A DNA stretch of 9,801 bases, from the NCBI GenBank assembly GCA_031178585.1, contig JAPSIT010000059.1:1-9801 (forward strand), written 5' to 3'. The translations under genes were made by a program, and so were the position numbers. Shown piece by piece: positions 1 through 5,395 of the stretch. The notes under the pieces are model-generated. The model did no database searches. It had not been told where the DNA came from and was given only the letters and a program-made list of their open reading frames with translations. Positions within the stretch are counted from its first letter, which is position 1; each line of letters starts with the position of its first letter. Origin of the DNA: Arthrobacter sp. (GTDB lineage: Bacteria; Actinomycetota; Actinomycetes; Actinomycetales; Micrococcaceae).

Positions 1-80
1 TTGATCGAGGTTGTCTCCGAAGCCCTGCCCACGCCCGTGCCGTAATCACCGCTGGTGTGGTTCTGTTCGCCGCCAACCAT
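1..80 (-). CDS. garA: FHA-domain regulator GarA/OdhI, N-terminal fragment (cut by window edge)
   Basis: This is the first 26 codons of a gene that runs out of the window. Seen: an ATG at 80-78 preceded by the very strong Shine-Dalgarno AAGGAGGAGG, then a Gly/Ser/Thr-rich start leading into A-S-E-T-T-S-I at residues 20-26. Known: in actinobacteria the gene after gcvH is commonly garA (odhI in corynebacteria). That protein carries an N-terminal ETTS motif phosphorylated by PknB/PknG-type Ser/Thr kinases, followed by an FHA domain. Unphosphorylated, it binds and inhibits 2-oxoglutarate dehydrogenase and adjusts glutamate enzymes in the cytoplasm. Inference: the ETTS motif plus the gcvH neighbour identify the gene although the FHA domain lies outside the window. 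The residue after ETTSI is Asn or Lys, not the Phe of the mycobacterial ETTSVF. Another Thr-rich N-terminus could mimic the motif, so the call is moderately confident. Confidence 0.7.
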   Translation of the reverse strand, partial: MVGGEQNHTSGDYGTGVGRASETTSI

Positions 81-97
81 GGATTCCTCCTCCTTCG

Positions 98-117
98 TTG
101 CAGATGTCCCCCTGCAA
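98..117 (-). other. Small hairpin in the garA leader
   Basis: TTGCAG and CTGCAA form a perfect 6-bp stem around an 8-base loop, a few bases upstream of the garA Shine-Dalgarno. It could affect translation of garA or be chance; there is no T-tract, so it is not a terminator. Confidence 0.3.
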
Positions 118-180
118 TCAACGCGTACCGTCCGGAAACTGCCTGGCAGCCCCGGGTTCGCTGCCCGCGGGTCCAGACCA

Positions 181-228
181 CTGGAAATCAATACACCTGA
201 AAATCAATGGCACTGAAAATCAATGGCC
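181..228. repeat. Three tandem copies of a 16-bp unit between gcvH and garA
   Basis: The units start at 181, 197 and 213, exactly 16 bp apart. Units 2 and 3 (CTGAAAATCAATGGC plus one base) are almost identical. Unit 1 (CTGGAAATCAATACAC) differs at a few positions. The array is AT-richer than its surroundings and lies 24 bp beyond the gcvH stop codon and about 100 bp before the garA start. It may be a run of protein-binding sites controlling garA, or simply a slippage expansion. No clean -35/-10 pair can be placed inside it. Confidence 0.75.
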
Positions 229-251
229 CGGACCGGCGGGAACAGCTAGCT

Positions 252-638
252 TTAGCCTACCTGTTGTTCGTACTCCGATGCACTGAGCAGGGAGTCCACA
301 GCGTCAGGTTCCGCGAGCTTGACCTCGATGAGCCAGCCATCGCCGTAGGGATCGGAATTGATGAGGGCAGAATCCGTGTCCAGCGCCTCGTTCCGGGCGA
401 CGATTTCACCGGTAACCGGGGCGTAGATATCGCTGACGCTCTTGGTGGACTCGACCTCACCGATGACGTCGTTCGCCGTAACAGTCGTCCCGACTTCGGG
501 CATCTGGGCGTAGACGACGTCTCCAAGGGCATCCTGGGCGAAGTCGGTGATCCCGACCCGGACCACTCCGTCGGTGTTCGGCGAGGACACCCACTCATGT
601 TCGGCGGTGTAGGACAGATCAGAGGGAATGTTGCTCAT
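252..638 (-). CDS. gcvH: Glycine cleavage system H protein
   Basis: The 128-residue lipoyl carrier protein shuttles the aminomethyl group of glycine between the P, T and L proteins of the cytoplasmic glycine cleavage complex. Seen: the usual H-protein start (YTAEHEWV at 10-17), GITDFAQDALGDVVY at 29-43, and the lipoylation site ESTKSVSDIYAP with the acceptor lysine at residue 66. The C-terminal GDGWLIEV segment is also present. Length is normal for the family. The ATG at 638-636 has a GAAAGG ribosome site 8 bases upstream. Known: in actinobacteria gcvH often stands apart from gcvP and gcvT and precedes garA and a MerR-type regulator; neither gcvP nor gcvT is in this window. The gene is transcribed away from the glycosylase gene, from a 160-bp shared intergenic region. 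No clear terminator follows it, so read-through into garA is possible. Confidence 0.96.
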   Translation of the reverse strand: MSNIPSDLSYTAEHEWVSSPNTDGVVRVGITDFAQDALGDVVYAQMPEVGTTVTANDVIGEVESTKSVSDIYAPVTGEIVARNEALDTDSALINSDPYGDGWLIEVKLAEPDAVDSLLSASEYEQQVG

Positions 639-702
639 CAGGGGCCTTTCATCGGGTCAATCACCAATGTCAACGGAGGCGTAGGAACAAGCCACCGCTG
701 AA

Positions 703-729
703 AGTATAGGCACAAGCGCTTGGCGGCAA
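703..729 (-). promoter_or_regulatory. Candidate gcvH promoter
   Basis: On the minus strand TATACT (708-703) is a 5/6 match to the -10 consensus. TTGCCG (729-724) is a partial -35, but the spacer is only 15 bp. Transcription would begin near 696, giving a leader of about 60 bases. The -10 is good; the -35 is doubtful. Confidence 0.45.
713..722. promoter_or_regulatory. CAAGCGCTTG palindrome inside the gcvH promoter
   Basis: A perfect 10-bp palindrome fills most of the spacer between the candidate -35 and -10 of gcvH. A central CG flanked by AAG/CTT resembles half-sites of LacI/GalR-family operators (family knowledge). No regulator is encoded in the window, so an operator role is inference. Confidence 0.35.
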
Positions 730-763
730 AGGGGACCAGAACAGCATCGGCCCAGCTCAGGCG

Positions 764-792
764 CTGACACCCCTCCATCGTTGTGCCACAGT
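764..792 (+). promoter_or_regulatory. Candidate promoter for the DNA glycosylase, possibly leaderless
   Basis: CTGACA (764-769, 5/6 of the -35 consensus) and CACAGT (787-792, 3/6 of the -10) are separated by exactly 17 bp. The ATG begins 7 bp after the -10, where transcription would be expected to start. Only a G-run right against the ATG stands in for a ribosome site. A leaderless transcript would explain this, but the -10 is weak. Confidence 0.35.
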
Positions 793-798
793 GGGGGC

Positions 799-1671
799 AT
801 GCCAGAACTACCCGAAGTAGCCGGTCTGACCGCCTTTCTCGGCACACACCTTGAAGGCGCCGTGCTGACGAAACTTCAGGTCCTTTCCGTGGCCGTCCTG
901 AAGACCGCCGATCCGCCCTACACGGCCCTGGAAGGCCGCACGGTGACCGGCGTCCGGCGCTTCGGCAAGTTTGTCAGCATGGAGGCCGGCGGCCTGCACT
1001 TTGTTTTCCATCTGGCACGGGCGGGCTGGGTGCGTTACACGGAGTCCCCGTCAGAGGCGCCGCTGCGGCCCGGCAAAGGCCCCATCGCTGCCCGGCTCAG
1101 CTTCCGGAAACAGGACGGCGGCCACCTGGGCGTGGATCTCACGGAGGCCGGCACCAAGAAGAGCCTTGCGGTTTACGTCGTCACAGACCCGCACCAGGTG
1201 CCGGGAATTGCCGCCCTCGGCCCCGATCCCCTGGATCCCGGATTCAGCGTCGAGAACCTGCAGGCGATCCTCGCTGCCAGTCCGCATCAGATCAAGGGCG
1301 TCCTGCGGAGCCAGAACGTGATGGCCGGCATTGGCAACGCCTACAGTGACGAGATCCTGCACGCCGCAAAGATCTCGCCGTACACCATGGCAGATTCACT
1401 GGACAAGGAAACGGTGCAGGTTCTTTTTACCGCCATCCACGATGTTCTCGGGGCTGCCGTCCAGGAGGCCTTGGGCAAGGCGCCGGGAGATCTGAAGGAT
1501 ACGAAGCGCGGCGGCATGAACGTTCATGGCCGGACCGGAGAGCTGTGCCCTGTGTGCGGGGACACCGTGCGTGAAGTGTCCTTCGCGGACACAGCCCTCC
1601 AGTACTGCCCCACTTGCCAGACCAAAGGTAAGGTCCTGGCGGACCGCCGGACCTCCCGGTTCCTCAAGTAA
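799..1671 (+). CDS. Fpg/Nei-family DNA glycosylase (base-excision repair)
   Basis: The 290-residue protein begins MPELPEV, giving the N-terminal proline nucleophile and catalytic glutamate that Fpg/Nei enzymes use to excise oxidised bases and cut the abasic strand by beta/delta elimination. Lys57 (GVRRFGKF, 51-58) matches the conserved phosphate-contacting lysine. The helix-two-turn-helix is at about 172-193 (AGIGNAYSDE, 176-185). A zinc finger follows with Cys250, Cys253, Cys270 and Cys273. The finger hairpin reads FADTALQYC where classical Fpg has a conserved Arg two residues before a Phe-Tyr-Cys; a Thr stands in the aligned place. The C-terminus ADRRTSRFLK also differs from E. coli Fpg. 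This is a recognised actinobacterial branch whose substrate I cannot tell from sequence, so I give no gene symbol. The start at 799 is chosen over an in-frame TTG at 781 because the proline must follow the initiator Met. The gene stands alone and ends at a strong terminator. Confidence 0.92.
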   Translation: MPELPEVAGLTAFLGTHLEGAVLTKLQVLSVAVLKTADPPYTALEGRTVTGVRRFGKFVSMEAGGLHFVFHLARAGWVRYTESPSEAPLRPGKGPIAARLSFRKQDGGHLGVDLTEAGTKKSLAVYVVTDPHQVPGIAALGPDPLDPGFSVENLQAILAASPHQIKGVLRSQNVMAGIGNAYSDEILHAAKISPYTMADSLDKETVQVLFTAIHDVLGAAVQEALGKAPGDLKDTKRGGMNVHGRTGELCPVCGDTVREVSFADTALQYCPTCQTKGKVLADRRTSRFLK

Positions 1672-1694
1672 CGGGTTCCTCAAATAACGGTTCC
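1658..1694 (+). repeat. Tandem duplication across the glycosylase stop codon
   Basis: GGTTCCTCAAGTAACGG (1658-1674) is followed at once by GGTTCCTCAAATAACGG (1674-1690), with one substitution. A third partial GGTTCC follows (1689-1694). The period is 16 bp, and the first copy holds the last codons and TAA stop of the glycosylase. It looks like replication slippage and does not change the protein. Confidence 0.7.
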
Positions 1695-1724
1695 GGAAGC
1701 AAGAGCTTTGCGGAAATGGCAAAG

Positions 1725-1764
1725 AAAAACCCCGCCGATCCTCTGCAGGATCGGCGGGGTTTTT
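1725..1764. terminator. Bidirectional intrinsic terminator between the glycosylase and tRNA-Pro
   Basis: A perfect 18-bp stem (1725-1742 with 1747-1764) closes on a 4-base loop. It has five A on the left end and five T on the right end, so the same hairpin has a T-tract on either strand. It follows the glycosylase by about 50 bp on the plus strand and the tRNA 3' end by 2 bp on the minus strand. Confidence 0.93.
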
Positions 1765-1766
1765 GC

Positions 1767-1843
<77 letters not shown>

Positions 1844-1866
1844 TCAGTTCTGCCGTTCTCCGCTTC

Positions 1867-1890
1867 AGTGAAAATCAGAAGAATTTCACT
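1867..1890. other. Inverted repeat between der and tRNA-Pro
   Basis: AGTGAAA (1867-1873) and TTTCACT (1884-1890) form a 7-bp AT-rich stem around a 10-base loop, just upstream of the tRNA. It is too weak for a terminator and could be an RNA processing or binding site, or chance. Confidence 0.3.
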
Positions 1891-1941
1891 TCAGCAGTCC
1901 GGCCGAACCACCTCCAAAAGCTTACACGATTCCGGAGGGTG

Positions 1942-1967
1942 CCCGTGACAATTTCCGCTGTCCCGGG
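1942..1967 (-). terminator. Weak hairpin after der, possible terminator
   Basis: Fifteen bases beyond the der stop, CCCG-GACA pairs with TGTC-CGGG around an 8-base loop, with one internal mismatch. There is no T-tract behind it, so termination here would be inefficient or factor-dependent. It is the only candidate end signal for the operon before the tRNA. Confidence 0.3.
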
Positions 1968-1982
1968 CCTGGTGTGTCGCAA

Positions 1983-3533
1983 TTAACGCTTCTTTCCCCG
2001 TTTTTCCCGGACACGCATGCTGACTTCGATCGGTGTCCCTTCGAAGCCGAAGGTTTCCCGGAGCCGGCGGGTGATGAAGCGGCGGTATCCCGGATCGAGG
2101 AATCCGGTGGTGAAGAGGACGAACTTCGGCGGACGGCTGGAGGCCTGGGTGCCGAAGAGGATCCTCGGTTGCTTTCCGCCGCGCACCGGGTGCGGGTGTG
2201 CGGCCACGAGTTCACCCAGGAAGGCGTTGAGCCGGCCGGTCGGGATCCGCCTGTCCCAGTTTTCCAAAGCAACATCCAGTGCCGGCACGAGGCGGTCCTT
2301 GTGCCAGCCGGTCTTGGCCGAAATGTTGACGCGCGGAGCCCACTCGACGTGGGCCAGATCCTGCTCGATTTCGCGCTCCAGGTAACGGCGGCGCTCATCA
2401 TCCAGGAGGTCCCACTTGTTGAAGGCGAGGACCAGGGCGCGTCCGGACTCGATGGCCAGCTGGAGGATGCGGACGTCCTGCTCGCTGAGCACCTCGTCCA
2501 CAGCGAGCAGCACGACGGCGACCTCCGCCTTTTCGAGCGCGCTTTGCGTCCGCAGGGAGGCATAGAAGTCGGCGCCCTGGGCCATGTGCTGGCGGCGCCG
2601 GATGCCGGCGGTGTCGACGAAACGCCAAGTGCGTCCGCCGAGCTCGATGAACTCGTCCACCGGGTCCCGGGTTGTGCCTGCGGTGTTGTCCACTACCACC
2701 CGCTCGGAGCCGGCCAGCTTGTTCAGCAGGGACGACTTGCCGACGTTCGGGCGGCCGATCAGCGCCACGCGGCGGGGGCCGCCGGAGCGTTCAACGCCCT
2801 CGATGGTGGAAAATTCCGGAAGCGTGTCCATGACATGGTCCAGCAGGTCGGCCACGCCGCGGCCGTGAAGTGCCGAGACGGGGTAGGGCTCGCCGAAGCC
2901 AAGGCCCCACAGGACGGCGGAGTCCGCCTCCTGTGCAAAGTCGTCCACCTTGTTGGCCACCAGGATGACCGGTTTCTTGCTCCGCCGCAGCATCTTCATG
3001 ACGGCTTCGTCGGTGGCGGTTGCACCGACGGCGGAGTCAACAACGAACAGGACGGCGTCGGCGAGCTCGACGGCCATTTCCGCCTGCTCCGCCACCCGGG
3101 CGTGGATGCCGCGGGCATCGTGTTCCCAGCCGCCGGTGTCCACAACAGTGAAGTTGCGGCCGTTCCAGGTGGCGGAGTACATGACACGGTCCCGGGTCAC
3201 ACCCGGGGTGTCCTCCACGACTGCCTCGCGGCGGCCCAGGATGCGGTTGACCAGGGTGGACTTGCCGACGTTCGGGCGTCCGATGATCGCCAGGACCGGG
3301 TCCAGCTTGACCGGACCTTCCAGGTCCTCGTCGTCGTAATGGCCGCTGAGGAGGGCGGCGTCTTCGTCGTCGAGTTCGTAGTCTTCCAGTCCCGCCCGGA
3401 GCGAAGCCGCACGGAGTTCGGCCTCGTCGTCGTCGATGGCGGCAAGGTGCTCAGCCACCTGGTCGGTGCCGGTCGGCGTGTATTCGTCTTCGCCGGCGCC
3501 TGAGCGGCCGGAAGTTTGAGTGGTGTCGCTCAT
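1983..3533 (-). CDS. der: Ribosome-assembly GTPase Der (EngA)
   Basis: The 516-residue protein is an essential double-GTPase that acts in late assembly of the 50S ribosomal subunit. Two Ras-like G domains are plain. The first has GRPNVGKS (85-92), DTGG (132-135), NKVD (194-197) and SAL (220-222). The second has GRPNVGKS (260-267), DTAG (307-310), NKWD (372-375) and SAK (405-407). A KH-like RNA-binding domain follows (about 430-510) with a basic tail. The first 77 residues form an acidic, probably disordered extension with 23 Asp/Glu against 4 Lys/Arg; E. coli Der lacks it, and actinobacterial homologues commonly have one. The ATG at 3533 has an AAGGAAAG ribosome site. It is the last gene of the cluster, 39 bp behind cmk; the cmk-der pairing also occurs in mycobacteria. 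Confidence 0.97.
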   Translation of the reverse strand: MSDTTQTSGRSGAGEDEYTPTGTDQVAEHLAAIDDDEAELRAASLRAGLEDYELDDEDAALLSGHYDDEDLEGPVKLDPVLAIIGRPNVGKSTLVNRILGRREAVVEDTPGVTRDRVMYSATWNGRNFTVVDTGGWEHDARGIHARVAEQAEMAVELADAVLFVVDSAVGATATDEAVMKMLRRSKKPVILVANKVDDFAQEADSAVLWGLGFGEPYPVSALHGRGVADLLDHVMDTLPEFSTIEGVERSGGPRRVALIGRPNVGKSSLLNKLAGSERVVVDNTAGTTRDPVDEFIELGGRTWRFVDTAGIRRRQHMAQGADFYASLRTQSALEKAEVAVVLLAVDEVLSEQDVRILQLAIESGRALVLAFNKWDLLDDERRRYLEREIEQDLAHVEWAPRVNISAKTGWHKDRLVPALDVALENWDRRIPTGRLNAFLGELVAAHPHPVRGGKQPRILFGTQASSRPPKFVLFTTGFLDPGYRRFITRRLRETFGFEGTPIEVSMRVREKRGKKR

Positions 3534-3572
3534 TGCACTTTCCTTAGTGGTGGTCTGGGGGCGGATACAGGG

Positions 3573-4301
3573 TCAGTCATGGTTGATGACTTTGGTGACA
3601 ATCCGCAGCGCGGCCGCCACGGTCTGCTCAAAATCCAGATCGGAGGAATCAAGGGTCACGACGCCGTCCGCGGCCCGGGTGAAGTTAACGACCGTGGAGT
3701 CCTTAGCATCGCGCTGGGTCACCTGGGCGGCAAGCTGTTCTGCGCTCTGCGTGCCGCCGAGCTGGATGCCGCGCCGGCGCAGCCGGGCTTCCTCGCTGGC
3801 CGTCAGCAGCATCCGGACCTCGGCCCCGGGCACGACGACGGTGGTGATGTCCCTGCCCTCCACCACCATGCGGCGGTGGTGCTTCTCGATCAGGGCGCGC
3901 TGGCGGCGGATCAGTTCGGTACGGGCGCCGAGGGTGGTTGCGACGGCACTGACAGCCGAGGAGATCTTCGGTTCCCGGATCGCTTCGGTGACGTCGGTGC
4001 CGTCCACCCGCACGTACTCCTCGTGGGGAGTGGTACTGATGTCGAGCGGCAGGTCTTCGGCCGCCAGCTCAACGGCGGAGGCGTCGTTGAGGTCCGTGCC
4101 GCGGTCCAGGCAGTACCAGGTCAGGGCACGGTACATGGCTCCGGTATCCAGGTAGGCGAGGTTGAGGCGGCGGGCCACTTCCTTGCTCACACTCGACTTG
4201 CCGGATCCCGAAGGACCGTCAATGGCCACGACGAGCGGGCGGCCCAGCCGGAGCGCCGGCATCGTGTCAAGAAGTTCCTGTGTCACTGCAGTACCCGCCA
4301 T
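3573..4301 (-). CDS. cmk: Cytidylate kinase
   Basis: The enzyme phosphorylates CMP and dCMP with ATP, recycling nucleotides from RNA and lipid turnover. It is 242 residues from the ATG at 4301. The P-loop is GPSGSGKSS (29-37). It also has DTGAMYR (52-58, nucleotide-binding region), VVEGRDITTVV (146-156) and the lid TASEEARLRRR (167-177), followed by QRDAKDS (196-202), all typical of Cmk. The start is uncertain. The ATG at 4301 lies inside tyrA and gives a 19-bp overlap but has no good ribosome site. A GTG at 4286 makes the classic GTGA 4-bp overlap with the tyrA stop and drops five residues. An ATG at 4262 would still keep the whole kinase fold. All three imply translation coupled to tyrA. 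Confidence 0.95.
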   Translation of the reverse strand: MAGTAVTQELLDTMPALRLGRPLVVAIDGPSGSGKSSVSKEVARRLNLAYLDTGAMYRALTWYCLDRGTDLNDASAVELAAEDLPLDISTTPHEEYVRVDGTDVTEAIREPKISSAVSAVATTLGARTELIRRQRALIEKHHRRMVVEGRDITTVVVPGAEVRMLLTASEEARLRRRGIQLGGTQSAEQLAAQVTQRDAKDSTVVNFTRAADGVVTLDSSDLDFEQTVAAALRIVTKVINHD

Positions 4302-5392
4302 CCACGGTCGCTTAGGGCTTCTACAAGGAGGTCATGTGCGCTCGGCAAGACAGAGATCTCCACCATGCCCACGTTCTGCCCGGAGGAGTGGTCCAGGCGG
4401 AGGTCCTCGAGGTTCACGCCGATTTCACCGATCTCGGTCAGCAGCCTTGCGATCTGGCCGGGCCGGTCATCGACGAGCACGGTAAGCCATGAGTATGCCT
4501 GTGGCGGCCCGCCGTGCTTTCCCGGGATCCGGGCCTGGCCGGCGTTGCCCTCGCTCATGAGCTGGGCAAGGTCAAGCCGGGCTCCGGCCGCCTCGGGGTC
4601 TTCCAGTGTTCCGATCAGCCGGTTGAGGTCATCCCGGACACCGTAAAGGATCTGCACCACTTTGCCGGCATTCGCACCCAGGATCTGGACCCACAGCGTG
4701 GGATCGCTGGCTGCAATGCGGGTAGTGTCGCGGAGCCCGTTTCCCGCGAGGGAGAGCGCATGCAGCGGCGTGTCCTGCAGCCGGCTTGCCAGCAGCGAAG
4801 ACATCACCTGCGGCAGATGGGAGACCAGCGCCACAGCCCCGTCATGTTCCTCAGCTGTAAACTGCGAAACAACGGCGCCAAGATCCGTGGCCAGTGCACG
4901 CGCGGCCTGCACCGCGCCGGCCGAAGACTCCTCGGACGGGCACACGACCCACGGCATGGAGGTGAAAAGCTCACCGCGGGCGGCCACCGGACCGGACTTC
5001 TCGCGGCCGGCCATGGGATGCGTGCCCACGTAGCGGGCAAGATCGACGTTCCGGCGGCGCAGCTCCTGCTGGATGGCTGCCTTAACGCTGGCAATGTCGA
5101 CCACGGTGGCGCCAGGGTAGTCAGACAGGGCACGCTCCACGACGTCGGCCGTCACGTCCGGCGGGGACGCCACGACAACGAGTTCAGGCTGCTCCCCGCC
5201 CAACGACGTGAGCGGCTGGCCCGCACCGATGTCGACGGCTACTGCCTGGTTAGTGGGCGACGGATCGGAGAGGTAGACGGCAACGCCGCGGCCCCGAAGG
5301 CCGAGGCCGATGCTGGTCCCAAGCAGGCCTGTGCCGATAACAACGACGGGTCCGTTCAGGTGTCCGCGGCCGTGAGTACGGAATGCCGACAT
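4283..5392 (-). CDS. tyrA: Prephenate dehydrogenase with C-terminal ACT domain
   Basis: The enzyme oxidatively decarboxylates prephenate (or arogenate in some actinobacteria) in tyrosine synthesis, in the cytoplasm. It has 369 residues. The Rossmann NAD(P) motif is GTGLLG (20-25), and ASPPDV (75-80) and THPMAGREKSG (124-134) follow. The helical domain carries SHLPQ (191-195) and GLRDTTRIA (219-227), typical of the TyrA family. An ACT domain at about 300-369 (LTVLVDDRPGQIARLL) is the usual site for feedback by an amino acid. There is no chorismate mutase domain. The ATG at 5392 is 3 bp after the rluB stop with only a weak AGGG-type ribosome site, so translational coupling is likely. Its place among rRNA-modification and kinase genes is functionally odd; mycobacteria keep tyrA elsewhere, whereas I recall a similar insertion in Streptomyces. 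Prephenate versus arogenate preference cannot be read here. Confidence 0.95.
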   Translation of the reverse strand: MSAFRTHGRGHLNGPVVVIGTGLLGTSIGLGLRGRGVAVYLSDPSPTNQAVAVDIGAGQPLTSLGGEQPELVVVASPPDVTADVVERALSDYPGATVVDIASVKAAIQQELRRRNVDLARYVGTHPMAGREKSGPVAARGELFTSMPWVVCPSEESSAGAVQAARALATDLGAVVSQFTAEEHDGAVALVSHLPQVMSSLLASRLQDTPLHALSLAGNGLRDTTRIAASDPTLWVQILGANAGKVVQILYGVRDDLNRLIGTLEDPEAAGARLDLAQLMSEGNAGQARIPGKHGGPPQAYSWLTVLVDDRPGQIARLLTEIGEIGVNLEDLRLDHSSGQNVGMVEISVLPSAHDLLVEALSDRGWRVLQ

Positions 5393-5395
5393 GCC

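Noticed and set aside
181..228. CRISPR-like reading of the 16-bp repeats
   Set aside because: The units are contiguous with no spacers and far too short; they are a tandem repeat.
639..798. Glycine riboswitch upstream of gcvH
   Set aside because: The expected leader is only about 60 bases and lacks the paired glycine-aptamer cores.
781..798. TTG start for the glycosylase six codons upstream
   Set aside because: It would bury the Pro2 nucleophile that must be the mature N-terminus.
638..847. Small minus-strand ORF of 69 codons upstream of gcvH
   Set aside because: It overlaps the glycosylase start and both candidate promoters, and shows no family resemblance.
1974..3503. Long plus-strand ORF of 509 codons opposite der
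   Set aside because: It mirrors the frame of der, a perfect family match, and its protein is a low-complexity His/Gly/Val/Asp product typical of antisense frames in high-GC DNA.
3516..4646. Plus-strand ORF of 376 codons opposite cmk
   Set aside because: It is an antisense shadow; no domain is recognisable and cmk motifs are complete on the other strand.
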